Assembly: GCA_035293045.1 (NCBI GenBank)
Contig: DATDOY010000096.1
Span: 1 to 23,153, forward strand
Source: DATDOY01 sp035293045
GTDB lineage: Bacteria > Actinomycetota > Acidimicrobiia > IMCC26256 > JACPCJ01
Reading direction: 5' to 3'
DNA: 23,153 nucleotides
In this document: positions 7,658-15,131 of the stretch, piece by piece
Layout: the number at the start of each line of letters is the position of its first letter
How positions within the stretch are numbered: the first letter of the stretch is position 1
Notes under the pieces: model-generated
What the model was told of the DNA's origin: nothing
Databases searched by the model: none
What the model saw: the letters and a program-made list of their open reading frames with translations, nothing else
Translations under genes and position numbers: made by a program

Positions 7658-8350
7658 TCACAGCAGCGCTCGCTCGCGTGATGGGGTGGAGGCCTCGGGA
7701 GCGCTCCCGGCGGCGTGGCCCCCGGCCATCGCCACCTCACGACCGGCGAGCGGGCGGGCGCGTTCCAACTCGTGACTCGCGAGGACGACGGCCGATCCCC
7801 GCCCGGACGCCTCACCGATGATCTCCTCGAGCACCGTTCGCCCCTGCGCGTCGAGGCCGGCGTGCGGCTCGTCGAGCAGGAGCAGTTCGGCGTGCCGAAC
7901 GATCACGACGCCGAGCGCGAGCCGGCGGCGCTGGCCGGCCGAGAGGAGCCGGTGGGGAACGCCCGCCTGGCGGGTCAAGCCGACCCGCTCGAGCGCCGCC
8001 GCGGCCGCCGACGCATCCCGCCCGATGGCGCGCGCTTGGAACCCCAGGTTCTCGACGACACTCAAGTCGTCGTAACAGAAGGTCTCGTGTCCGAGCAGGG
8101 CGACGCGGGGACGCAGCGCCCGGCGATCGGTGGCGAGGTCGTGCCCGAGGACGGTGCCCTCTCCCCCGGTCAAGGGTGCGAGGCCGGCGAGCAGCCGAAG
8201 GAGCGTCGACTTCCCCGCGCCGTTGGGGCCGGTGAGCAGCAGCACCTCGCCCTCCTCGACGTCGAGGTCGACCCCGGCGAGGGCCGGAAAGCGCCCAAGC
8301 ACGGTGACGGCGGCACGGAGGCGGACGGCAGGCGGTTGCAGGACTCCCAC
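7658..8350 (-). CDS. ccmA: CcmA, haem exporter-type ABC ATPase
   Basis: ATPase subunit of CcmAB and first gene of the ccm operon. From the chosen GTG at 8350 the product is 230 residues, the usual size. It has the Walker A motif GPNGAGKST (41-49), ABC signature LSAGQ (136-140), Walker B LLLLDEP (156-162) and a following D-loop GLD. The frame stays open upstream to 8599, but that part is arginine- and serine-rich with no ABC homology and overlaps a structured intergenic region, so the short start is preferred. The ribosome binding site is weak (CAGAGA). An 8-bp inverted repeat could pair this site and the start codon with sequence 52-59 bases upstream, a possible translational control. Confidence 0.93.
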   Translation of the reverse strand: MGVLQPPAVRLRAAVTVLGRFPALAGVDLDVEEGEVLLLTGPNGAGKSTLLRLLAGLAPLTGGEGTVLGHDLATDRRALRPRVALLGHETFCYDDLSVVENLGFQARAIGRDASAAAAALERVGLTRQAGVPHRLLSAGQRRRLALGVVIVRHAELLLLDEPHAGLDAQGRTVLEEIIGEASGRGSAVVLASHELERARPLAGREVAMAGGHAAGSAPEASTPSRERALL

Positions 8351-8603
8351 TCTCTGAGCGTGCGATGGACCGCAAGTCGGTCCTCGGCGAGGCGTCGGTG
8401 GAGAGAGTGTAAGGACGCACCGGGATCGCCGGGAAACCCGGCCGCTCCGAGCCCATGTGAAGGACCCCGGCTCGGAGCGCTGCGCCGCAATGCGGTTCCG
8501 TCGTTGTACGGCTGGTGCCGCAGCGCCGGACGCCGTCCGTCGCCGTTCCCATCGCGAACTTTGTTTCTCTGCCGGCACATGGCGTGAGAAAGGAAACAAA
8601 GTT
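8348..8603 (-). promoter_or_regulatory. Structured intergenic leader upstream of ccmA
   Basis: The 269 bp between ccmA and the next gene hold no credible ORF but many stems. They are: an 8-bp repeat pairing 8348-8355 (ccmA start region) with 8402-8409; GGACCG/CGGTCC near 8367-8383; GCCGGG/CCCGGC at 8428-8442; an 11-bp stem 8443-8453 with 8469-8479; an 8-bp stem 8477-8484 with 8519-8526 enclosing two small hairpins (8485-8495 and 8498-8511); and an AT-rich 11-bp stem 8557-8567 with 8593-8603. The last may end transcription from the crotonase gene. A TACACT hexamer on the minus strand at 8406-8411 is a weak promoter candidate. I recognise no known RNA family here. Confidence 0.45.
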
Positions 8604-8619
8604 GGGAGGGGGCGGGGAG

Positions 8620-9399
8620 TCAGCGGCCGCCGAAGTGGGGTGGGCGCTTTTCGTTGAAGGCCGCCACGCCTTCGCGGAGGTCGTCGGACGCCACCGCCTC
8701 GGCGATCAGGTCGCCCACTTCGGCGAGCCCCGCGGGGTCGAGCGCACCGCGGTCCGCGATCAGGGAGAGCGTGCGCTTGTGTGCGCGCTGCGACAGGGGG
8801 GCAAGGGCGGCGATCTCTTCCGCCCAGCTCAGGCCGTCGGCGAGGGCGTCGTCGACGACCCGGTGCACGAGACCGACGCGAAGTGCGTCAGCGGCGTCAT
8901 AGCGAGTTGCGGTGAGGAGCATCTCGGCGGCGACGGCGTGGCCGACGAGCCGCACGATGCGTTCCGTGCTCGCCGCGCTGATCACGATGCCGAGGCGCGC
9001 CGCCGGAATGCCGAACACGGCGTCGGCCGCGGCCACCCGCAGGTCGCACGCCGTGGCGAGCTGAGTGCCGGCCCCGAGCGCCGGGCCGTTGACGGCGGCG
9101 ATCACCGGCACGGGATGCGCGACGACGGCGTCGAGCAGCCGCTGGAGCACGTCGTGAAAGGGATCGGCTCGCTCGTCGGTTGCCGGGTCGGGCGCGTGCC
9201 CGTCCTCGAAGCGGGTCCCGAGGTCGGCGCCGGCACAAAAGGCGCTCCCCTCCCCCGTGATGACGAGGGCGCGAACATCGGCGGCCTCGACCACCGCGCG
9301 CAGGGCGTCGCAGTGCTCGGCGTCGAGGGCGTTGCGACGCTCGGGCCGATTGATGGTGGCGAGGCCCACCTCGCCCCGCACGTCCCACTCGATGCTCAC
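8620..9399 (-). CDS. Enoyl-CoA hydratase/isomerase (crotonase) family protein, atypical active site
   Basis: Crotonase-fold enzyme acting on an acyl-CoA thioester. The 259-residue length is normal. Oxyanion-hole segments are present: FCAGADLG (about 54-61) and NGPALGAGTQLA (about 104-115). At the two positions that carry catalytic glutamates in classical enoyl-CoA hydratases this protein has Q113 (in GTQLA) and A133 (in FGIPAARLG). It is therefore unlikely to be an ordinary hydratase; an isomerase, thioesterase-like or other crotonase reaction is more likely. The GTG start at 9399 is 16 bp after the stop of the biotin-carrier gene, so the two are probably co-transcribed. The physiological substrate cannot be read from the sequence. 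Confidence 0.88.
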   Translation of the reverse strand: MSIEWDVRGEVGLATINRPERRNALDAEHCDALRAVVEAADVRALVITGEGSAFCAGADLGTRFEDGHAPDPATDERADPFHDVLQRLLDAVVAHPVPVIAAVNGPALGAGTQLATACDLRVAAADAVFGIPAARLGIVISAASTERIVRLVGHAVAAEMLLTATRYDAADALRVGLVHRVVDDALADGLSWAEEIAALAPLSQRAHKRTLSLIADRGALDPAGLAEVGDLIAEAVASDDLREGVAAFNEKRPPHFGGR

Positions 9400-9415
9400 G
9401 GCGACTCAGGCCGCG

Positions 9416-9640
9416 CTACGCATCGTCGATGATGGCGATGAGATCACCCTCTTGCACCTGGTGGTCGGGGGCCACGTGCAGCTCGCGTACGGTGCCCGAT
9501 ACTGGCGCCTCCACCGGGATCTCCATCTTCATCGACTCGAGAATCACGATCTCGTCGCCCTCGGCGACCATTTGACCGACCTCGACCGCGACCTGCCAGA
9601 CGTTCGCGGTGATCTCGGCGCGCACCTCATGCTCTGCCAT
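9416..9640 (-). CDS. Single-domain biotin carboxyl carrier protein
   Basis: A free biotinyl domain that shuttles carboxyl groups in an acyl-CoA carboxylase. The 74-residue product is only the beta-hammerhead biotin/lipoyl domain, with the biotinylation motif ESMKME (K38) and the closing segment GDLIAIID. The ATG at 9640 is chosen because a TAGTGT hexamer on the same strand (9649-9654) ends 8 bases before it, which fits a leaderless start. A GTG at 9652 would add four residues but lies inside that hexamer. It is followed by a crotonase gene. The carboxyltransferase at 11163-12743 is a possible partner; a biotin carboxylase is not in the window. Confidence 0.9.
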   Translation of the reverse strand: MAEHEVRAEITANVWQVAVEVGQMVAEGDEIVILESMKMEIPVEAPVSGTVRELHVAPDHQVQEGDLIAIIDDA

Positions 9641-9648
9641 GGCGGGGG

Positions 9649-9654
9649 ACACTA
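9649..9654 (-). promoter_or_regulatory. -10 hexamer TAGTGT for leaderless biotin-carrier transcript
   Basis: TAGTGT on the minus strand ends 8 bases before the ATG at 9640, so transcription would start at or next to the first codon. There is no Shine-Dalgarno sequence before this start, which agrees with a leaderless mRNA. Confidence 0.5.
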
Positions 9655-9676
9655 GACCGGCGTCGCCGCGAGCGGC

Positions 9677-10459
9677 GTGCCAAAGTTGGCCGTGGCGACG
9701 GTGCTGGTGACCGGGGGGACGGGGTGCCTAGGGCGTGCGCTGGTGCCGAAGCTGCTCGCCGCCGGTCATGTCGTGCGCGTCCTGTCTCGCTCCGACGCCG
9801 CCGAGGTGGGTGCAGCCACCCTCGTGACCGGCGACCTGACCTCGGGCGACGGCATCGGCGCCGCGCTCGACGGGGCCGAGGTGGTCGTGCACGCGGCATC
9901 GAGCCCCTTCCGCCGCACCAACGAGACCGACGTCGCGGGGACGGCGCGGCTCCTCGAGGCCGCCGCCGACGCCGGAGTGGGGCACCTGCTCTACACGTCG
10001 ATCGTCGGCGTCGATCGGCACCCGTTCCGCTACTACCGGGCCAAATGGGCAGCCGAGCAGATCGTCGAGGCTGGCGCGGTGCCGTGGACCATCGCTCGCG
10101 CCACGCAGTTCCACGACCTCCTCGACCAGGGACTTGCGCGGGTGACGAGACTCCCCGTGGTGCCCGTCGCCGCAGGGTTCGTGTTCCAGCCCGTCGACAC
10201 GGCGGAGTACGCGGACGTGGTCATCGCGCTCGTCGCCGACGGACCGGCCGGCCGCGCCCCCGACACCGGGGGCCCCGAGGTCAGGGCGTTCCGCGATCTC
10301 GTGCGGACGTGGCTGCGCGCCCACGGACGCCGCCGGCCCACGCTGCCCCTCCCGCTGATCGGGAAGAGCGCGCGGGCCATGAAGGACGGCGTCCACACCT
10401 GTCCGGAACGCGCCGTCGGCACCGTCACGTGGGAGGAGTACCTGGCGCGCTCCGGGTGA
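9677..10459 (+). CDS. NAD(P)-binding SDR/NmrA-like protein
   Basis: Atypical short-chain dehydrogenase fold with an N-terminal nucleotide-binding Rossmann motif VTGGTGCLGR (11-20), followed by VRVLSRSD and a VVHAAS strand. A YYRAK stretch in HPFRYYRAKWAAEQ could supply a Y-x3-K pair. The 260-residue length and the WTIARATQFHDLLD segment fit NmrA-like or NDUFA9-like sugar- or NAD-binding proteins, many of which have no assigned reaction. The start is uncertain: GTG codons at 9677, 9692 and 9701 are all possible and none has a clear ribosome binding site. The gene diverges from the biotin-carrier gene and converges on the lipoprotein gene with 9 bp between stops. Substrate unknown. Confidence 0.85.
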   Translation: MPKLAVATVLVTGGTGCLGRALVPKLLAAGHVVRVLSRSDAAEVGAATLVTGDLTSGDGIGAALDGAEVVVHAASSPFRRTNETDVAGTARLLEAAADAGVGHLLYTSIVGVDRHPFRYYRAKWAAEQIVEAGAVPWTIARATQFHDLLDQGLARVTRLPVVPVAAGFVFQPVDTAEYADVVIALVADGPAGRAPDTGGPEVRAFRDLVRTWLRAHGRRRPTLPLPLIGKSARAMKDGVHTCPERAVGTVTWEEYLARSG

Positions 10460-10468
10460 TCAGACCCG

Positions 10469-11089
10469 TCAGGCTCGCGACAGCGCGGTCTTGGCGAGAT
10501 CCTTGGCGATGTCGGCCGCCGAGGACGGCCCGGTCACCGACACGGTGTAGATCTGGCCGTTCGCGCTCACCAAGAGGATGTAGGCGATGCCGGCGTCGAA
10601 GGCGTACGCCTCGTCGCCGACTCCCGACACGTCCTCGATCTCCGGCGCGCCCTCCGCCTCACCGAGGAACCCGGACTGGAGCTCGGCGTAGTTGCGCAGG
10701 TCTCCGGCGGAGACGTCGGACGTGACCGTGAGAGTGACGACCACGAACTCGCCGTTCCCTTGGGTCGGGTCGGACGCGTAGGAGCATGAGGTTTGGTCGC
10801 CGCCCGGTTGCGCGTTCACGTCGGCGTCGACGGCGTCCTCCACGTCGTCTTCGGTGAGCAGCTTGCAGGCGTTCGCACCGCCCCCGCTCGCCGCCGCATC
10901 GTCATCTCCCGAGTCGCCCGAGCCTGAGCCGCCCGAGTCGTCGCCCACGTCGACCGATGGCGCGTCGCCGGCCTCTCCGCCGAACAGACCGCCGCCATCG
11001 TCACCGCCGCTGCATGCGCCCGTCACGAGGGCGAGCGACGCGAGCGCCGCGAGCATGAGCCATCGGGGTCGTTGGTGCAATCGGGTCAT
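10469..11089 (-). CDS. Secreted lipoprotein, DUF3558-like
   Basis: A 206-residue predicted lipoprotein. The signal peptide has basic residues (RLHQRPR), a hydrophobic core (LMLAALASLALV) and a lipobox LVTGAC with the lipidated Cys at 26. A low-complexity Gly/Asp/Ser linker (about 27-73) tethers a folded domain that begins with ACKLLTEDDVEDAV and has TSCSYA further on. This pairing of two cysteines resembles actinobacterial DUF3558-type lipoproteins. The Asp-rich linker suggests an acidic, cell-surface-exposed spacer. The ATG at 11089 has a GGAGAA site 5 bases upstream. No function is known; it is not obviously linked to its neighbours. Confidence 0.82.
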   Translation of the reverse strand: MTRLHQRPRWLMLAALASLALVTGACSGGDDGGGLFGGEAGDAPSVDVGDDSGGSGSGDSGDDDAAASGGGANACKLLTEDDVEDAVDADVNAQPGGDQTSCSYASDPTQGNGEFVVVTLTVTSDVSAGDLRNYAELQSGFLGEAEGAPEIEDVSGVGDEAYAFDAGIAYILLVSANGQIYTVSVTGPSSAADIAKDLAKTALSRA

Positions 11090-11162
11090 CGGGGTTCTCC
11101 GCTCTCTGGGTGCTCCGGATCGATCCTCGGCTGGAACGGGGAACCTAGCCCTCGGTCGGCCG

Positions 11163-12743
11163 TCAGACCGGGAGCACGCCGTGCTTTCGCCACGGCCGAT
11201 CGACTTGCTTGTCGCGAGAGACCTGCAAGCCGCGCCAGATGGCGGCGCGGGTCTCGGCGGGGTCGATCACGTCGTCGATGCGAGCGTGGCCGGCGGCGAT
11301 GTACGGGTCGATGGTCGCCCGAATCTCCTCGGCCATCTCGAGGCGGCGGGCCGTGCGCGCCTCCTCGTCCTCGATGGCCTCGAGTTCCTTGCGGAAGATG
11401 ATGTTGACGGCGCCGTCGGGGCCCATCACCGAGATCTCCGCGGTCGGCCACGCCACGATGTAGTCGGCCTCATAGGCGAGGCCGTTCATGACGAAGTAGC
11501 CGGCGCCGTAGCTCTTGCGGAGCACCACGCTGATCTTCGGCACCGTCGCCTCCGACACTGCGAACAACATCTTGGCCCCGTGGCGGATGATCCCCTGCCG
11601 TTCGACCGCCGACCCGACGATGAACCCGGGCACGTCGTGGAGGAACACCAGCGGGATGCTGAAGGCGTCGCACAGCCACACGAACCGCGCGCACTTGTCG
11701 GCGGCGTCGACGTCGAGCGCTCCGCCGAGAACTTTGGGCTGGTTGGCAACGATGCCGATGGGGTGACCGCCGATCCGGGCGAACGTCGTGATGACGTTCT
11801 TCGCCCACTCCGGCTTCATCGGGAACACCGACCCCTCGTCGGCCACCGCGTCGATGACCCGATACATGTCGTACGCCCGACGAGGCGCCGTGGGGACGAT
11901 CTCGTAGAGCTGCTCGGCGCGGCGATCCACGGGGTCGTCGCACTCGATGACCGGCGGCGACCCGTCGTTGTTCGACGGGAAGTAGGAGAGATAGCGCCGG
12001 ACGATCTCGAGGCACTCCTTGTCGTCGGCCACCTCGAGGTCGGCCACACCCGAGATCTTGGTGTGGACCTGCGAGCCGCCCATCTCCTCTTCGGTGACGT
12101 CCTCGCCGACGGCGGCCTTGACGAGGTGCCGGCCCCCGAGGGCCATCGACGAGACGCCCTTCACCATGGGGACGAAGTCGGCGAGGGCCGGGATGTAGGC
12201 CGTCCCCGCCGCGCAGTGGCCGAGCATCGCCGCGACCATCGGCACGACGCCGCTCATGGCGACCTGCTCCCGGAACAGCGCCCCCGCGCCGGCGAAGGTG
12301 GAGCCTGACGACTGCTGGATGCGCGCGCCCGCCGAGTCGAGCAGCCAGACCATCGGGATGCGCTGGCGGAGCGATAGCTCCCGCATGCGGGCGACCTTGA
12401 ACTCGCCGACGGCGCCCATGGAGCCCGCCATGACGGTGAAGTCGTACGCAGCGATGGCGACACGGCGGCCGTCGATCTCGCCGATGCCCGTGACGCAGCC
12501 GTCGGCGGCGAGGTGGCGGTCGCCGAAGCCCGGATCCATGTGGTCGGCGAGCAGTCCGTATTCGATCCACGTGCCGGCGTCGAGCAGCAGGTCGAGGCGC
12601 TCCCGGACCGTGAGCTTGCCGAGGTCGTGCTGGCGCTCGACGCGCTCAGGGCCGCCCATGCCGAGCGCGTGCTCGCGCCGTTGCGCCAGGTCGCCGACGA
12701 GCGGCCCCCAGTCGTGCAGATCTCCACCGCCAGTCGCGCTCAT
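11163..12743 (-). CDS. Acyl-CoA carboxylase beta subunit (carboxyltransferase)
   Basis: Transfers the carboxyl group from biotin to an acyl-CoA such as propionyl-CoA or acetyl-CoA. From the ATG at 12743 the product is 526 residues, typical for PccB/AccD5-type subunits. It shows both crotonase-like halves: the N-terminal acyl-CoA half (KLTVRERLDLLLDAGTWIEYG, then GSSTFAGAGALFREQ-like text and GHCAAGTAYIPAL) and the C-terminal biotin half (FLHDVPGFIVGSAVERQG, KSYGAGYFVMNG, WPTAEISVMGPDGAVNIIF). The last stretch is PccB-like, but substrate specificity cannot be fixed by reading. A TAGCCT hexamer 8 bases before the ATG fits a leaderless start. An upstream in-frame GTG at 12776 directly abuts a GGAGG and is less likely. 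Confidence 0.93.
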   Translation of the reverse strand: MSATGGGDLHDWGPLVGDLAQRREHALGMGGPERVERQHDLGKLTVRERLDLLLDAGTWIEYGLLADHMDPGFGDRHLAADGCVTGIGEIDGRRVAIAAYDFTVMAGSMGAVGEFKVARMRELSLRQRIPMVWLLDSAGARIQQSSGSTFAGAGALFREQVAMSGVVPMVAAMLGHCAAGTAYIPALADFVPMVKGVSSMALGGRHLVKAAVGEDVTEEEMGGSQVHTKISGVADLEVADDKECLEIVRRYLSYFPSNNDGSPPVIECDDPVDRRAEQLYEIVPTAPRRAYDMYRVIDAVADEGSVFPMKPEWAKNVITTFARIGGHPIGIVANQPKVLGGALDVDAADKCARFVWLCDAFSIPLVFLHDVPGFIVGSAVERQGIIRHGAKMLFAVSEATVPKISVVLRKSYGAGYFVMNGLAYEADYIVAWPTAEISVMGPDGAVNIIFRKELEAIEDEEARTARRLEMAEEIRATIDPYIAAGHARIDDVIDPAETRAAIWRGLQVSRDKQVDRPWRKHGVLPV

Positions 12744-12751
12744 GGCCGCGG

Positions 12752-12757
12752 AGGCTA
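12752..12757 (-). promoter_or_regulatory. -10 hexamer TAGCCT for carboxyltransferase gene
   Basis: Minus-strand TAGCCT ends 8 bases before the ATG at 12743, the same geometry as the biotin-carrier gene. It would give a leaderless mRNA and marks a promoter downstream of the palindrome at 12808-12856. Confidence 0.45.
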
Positions 12758-12807
12758 TCTCGGGCGTGCGCGGCACCCTCCTTCGTGCCTGCGTGTCTGC
12801 CCTCTTT

Positions 12808-12856
12808 CATGTGTGAGTGTCTGCCCGCCCAGAGGGCGGGCAGACACTCACACATG
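12808..12856. repeat. Palindromic repeat copy 2
   Basis: A perfect 23-bp stem (12808-12830 with 12834-12856) around a 3-base loop AGA. The core arm GTGTGAGTGTCTGCCCGCCC is shared with the other two copies. It lies 38 bp past the stop of the acyl-CoA synthetase gene and about 65 bp before the next gene on the same strand. No T-tract follows on either side. A partial half-copy (GCGTGTCTGCCC, 12791-12802) stands next to it and may be a decayed older arm. It could act as a terminator-like or RNA-stabilising hairpin. Confidence 0.92.
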
Positions 12857-12894
12857 CATTGGGGGCCAGGCGTGACGGGGCAACGTCGGCACAC

Positions 12895-14430
12895 TCAGGT
12901 GCGGTACCCGTCGCGCACCCGGGTGCGGAGCACCTTGCCCGCCGGGCTCCTCGGCAGCTCGCCGACGAAGTCCACCGAGCGCGGGCACTTGAAGTGAGCC
13001 AGGCGATCGCGACAGAACGCCATGAGGTCTTCCGCGAGGCCGTCGGACGGGTCGTGTCCCGCCTTCAGCTCAACGACAGCCTTGACCTCCTCACCCCACT
13101 CGTCGTGGGGCACGCCAACCACCGCGGCGTCGGCCACCGCATCGTGCATCAGCAACACCGCGTCGACCTCGGCCGGGTAGATGTTGACGCCACCCGAGAT
13201 GATCACCTCGGCCGTCCGCCCGGTGAGGAAGAGGTACCCGTCGGCGTCGAGGTAGCCCTGGTCGCCGAGGGTGAACCACCGACCTGACCCGTCGTAGGTC
13301 GTCGCGGTCTTGTCGGGGTCCTTGAAGTATTCGAACGACCCGGCGTCCGGTCGTTCGAAGAACACGGTGCCCACCTCGTCGGGGCCGCACGCGCGACCGT
13401 CCGCGTCGCGGATCTCGACGGCCTGCGCGACGGGCTTCCCGACGCTCCCCGGCTTCTCGAGCCACTCCGCCGCGGAGATCGACACCGAACCGCCCTCAGT
13501 GGCCGCGTAGTACTCGTGCACGATCGGGCCCAGCCAGTCGATCATCGCCTGCTTGACATGGACGGGACAGGGCGCCGCCCCGTGGACGACGTAGCGCAAC
13601 GACGACACGTCGTACCGCTCCCTCACGTCGGCCGGCAGGGCGAGGAGACGGTGGAACATCGTCGGCACCATGTGGACGTGGGACACCTTGTGCGCGTCGA
13701 TGAGCCGGAGGGTGTCCTCGGCGTCGAACCGCTCGGCCAACACCACCGCGCACCCCGCCGAAATCGGGGGCTGAAGATTGATGGCCAAAGGCGCGGCGTG
13801 ATACAGCGGACCGGTGACGAGCGCAACGTGTTCGCCTCCGCGCATCCGGGCCAGCGCGGCGAGGCCTTCGGCCGTCCCCGGGATGAGTTCCCGCACCACG
13901 CCTTTGGGTCGCCCCGTCGTCCCCGACGTGTAGAACATGCGCGTTCCGAGCGTCGGGTCGGGCAGGGGTTCGCTCGGCTGCTCGTCGAGCGCTCGGTCGT
14001 AGGACTCGAAGCCGTCGATGGCGCCGCCGACCGCGAGACGGTGCGCCGGCTCCGCCGTCGCCGCCACGTTCGCCGCGACCTCGGCGAAGCGTGCGTCGGC
14101 GATGAACACCGAGGCCTCGCAATCCTCGAGGATGTACCGGATCTCGTCGGGACCGAGGTGCCAGTTGATCGGCGTGAGGCACAACCCGGCCTGCTCGCAG
14201 GCGTAGATCACCTCGACGAACTCCGCCCGGTTCGCGCACAGCAAGGCCACGCCGGGGGGTCGCGCCGCTGCGGGCTCCGCGCGAGCCACGAGCGCTCGCG
14301 ACGCCTGGTTCACCCGATCGGCGAGCGCGCGGTATGTGCACGCGCCCCCGTCCCCGACGAGCGCGGGGCGGTCGGGCGCCTCGACGGCGATGCGATGCAC
14401 GACCGCGCCGGAATACTCGGGACCGTCCAC
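12895..14430 (-). CDS. AMP-forming acyl-CoA synthetase (FadD-like)
   Basis: Activates a carboxylic acid with ATP to acyl-AMP and then acyl-CoA. The 511-residue product (GTG at 14430) has the full ANL-superfamily motif set: P-loop YTSGTTGRPKGVV, the EYYAATEGG motif, the hinge and adenylate motif TLGDQGYLDADGYLFLTGR followed by EVIISGGVNIYPAEVD, and the C-terminal catalytic lysine in SPAGKVLR. The gene lies beside crotonase and carboxylase genes, consistent with fatty or other organic acid degradation. The frame is open far upstream, but a TACTGT hexamer ending 6 bases before the GTG supports a leaderless start here, and the upstream part has no homology signs. Chain-length preference is not readable. 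Confidence 0.93.
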   Translation of the reverse strand: MDGPEYSGAVVHRIAVEAPDRPALVGDGGACTYRALADRVNQASRALVARAEPAAARPPGVALLCANRAEFVEVIYACEQAGLCLTPINWHLGPDEIRYILEDCEASVFIADARFAEVAANVAATAEPAHRLAVGGAIDGFESYDRALDEQPSEPLPDPTLGTRMFYTSGTTGRPKGVVRELIPGTAEGLAALARMRGGEHVALVTGPLYHAAPLAINLQPPISAGCAVVLAERFDAEDTLRLIDAHKVSHVHMVPTMFHRLLALPADVRERYDVSSLRYVVHGAAPCPVHVKQAMIDWLGPIVHEYYAATEGGSVSISAAEWLEKPGSVGKPVAQAVEIRDADGRACGPDEVGTVFFERPDAGSFEYFKDPDKTATTYDGSGRWFTLGDQGYLDADGYLFLTGRTAEVIISGGVNIYPAEVDAVLLMHDAVADAAVVGVPHDEWGEEVKAVVELKAGHDPSDGLAEDLMAFCRDRLAHFKCPRSVDFVGELPRSPAGKVLRTRVRDGYRT

Positions 14431-14436
14431 CGCCGG

Positions 14437-14442
14437 ACAGTA
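14437..14442 (-). promoter_or_regulatory. -10 hexamer TACTGT for acyl-CoA synthetase gene
   Basis: Minus-strand TACTGT ends 6 bases before the GTG at 14430. It faces away from the TACGAT hexamer of the divergent gene across 18 bp, so each promoter's -35 position would overlap the other's -10. Confidence 0.5.
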
Positions 14443-14460
14443 CCCGGGCGCACCAGCCCG

Positions 14461-14466
14461 TACGAT
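14461..14466 (+). promoter_or_regulatory. -10 hexamer TACGAT for DUF3105 gene
   Basis: TACGAT ends 6 bases before the ATG at 14473, predicting a leaderless transcript. No Shine-Dalgarno sequence precedes the ATG. Confidence 0.5.
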
Positions 14467-14472
14467 GCGCCC

Positions 14473-15078
14473 ATGAGCGCCAAGGGTCAGCCGAAGAAGT
14501 CCTCGAACAACTCGCGCGCCGTCTTCGCCGCCGTCGCCGTCGGTGTGGTCGCCCTCGGCGTGATCGCGATCATCGCCGCGGGGGGCGGGTCCGACGACGC
14601 GGACGACGCCACCACCGTCGAGAGCCCCGCACCACCGAGCGGCGTCGAGGTGCTCGAGGTCCAGGGGGGTCACGTCGACGGCGCCGTCGAGTACCCCCAC
14701 ACCCCGCCCGCCGGTGGTCCGCACACCCGCGGCGCCTGGCAGAACTGCGGGTTCTATTCGGAGCCGGTCCAGAACGAGATCGCCGTGCACTCGCTCGAAC
14801 ACGGTGCGGTGTGGGTCACCTACGCGCCGGACCTTCCCGCCGGCGCCGTCGCAACCCTCCGTGACCTCGTCGAGAACGACGACCGCGGGATGGTCCTCGT
14901 CAGCCCGTTCCCGGGCCTCCCTTCACCCGTGGTGGCGACAGCCTGGGGCCGCCAGCTCCCCTTGGATTCGCCCGATGATCCCCGCCTCGTGCAGTTCGTC
15001 GACGCCTTCGTGCGAGGGGCCCAGGCCCCCGAGCCCCAGGGCCCGTGCGAGGGCGGCGTCGGGCAACCTGACGCGTAG
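14473..15078 (+). CDS. DUF3105 membrane-anchored extracytoplasmic protein
   Basis: A 201-residue protein with a basic N-terminus (SAKGQPKKSSNNSR), one membrane helix (about 16-36), an acidic linker and then a DUF3105 domain. Recognisable DUF3105 features are NCGFYSEPV, AVHSLEHGAVWVTYAPDL, VSPFPGLPSPVVATAWGR and PEPQGPCEGGVGQP. The domain is common in actinobacteria and its function is unknown. Conserved His, Cys and Glu residues (HSLEHG) would suit metal binding, which is speculation. The ATG at 14473 is set by the membrane anchor and the -10 hexamer; the frame upstream is a shadow of the divergent acyl-CoA synthetase gene. The stop is followed 53 bp later by palindromic repeat copy 3. Confidence 0.9.
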   Translation: MSAKGQPKKSSNNSRAVFAAVAVGVVALGVIAIIAAGGGSDDADDATTVESPAPPSGVEVLEVQGGHVDGAVEYPHTPPAGGPHTRGAWQNCGFYSEPVQNEIAVHSLEHGAVWVTYAPDLPAGAVATLRDLVENDDRGMVLVSPFPGLPSPVVATAWGRQLPLDSPDDPRLVQFVDAFVRGAQAPEPQGPCEGGVGQPDA

Positions 15079-15131
15079 GGGCCCGTTGAACGGCCCCACA
15101 CCCCGGGGATCTCCGAGCGCTTGGGTACATC

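Noticed and set aside
8351..8599. N-terminal extension of CcmA
   Set aside because: Would add 83 Ser/Arg-rich residues with no ABC homology over a hairpin-rich stretch; the GTG at 8350 gives the normal family length.
12808..12856. Classical rho-independent terminator
   Set aside because: The stem is strong but no T-tract follows on either strand, so it is listed as a repeat with possible terminator-like action only.
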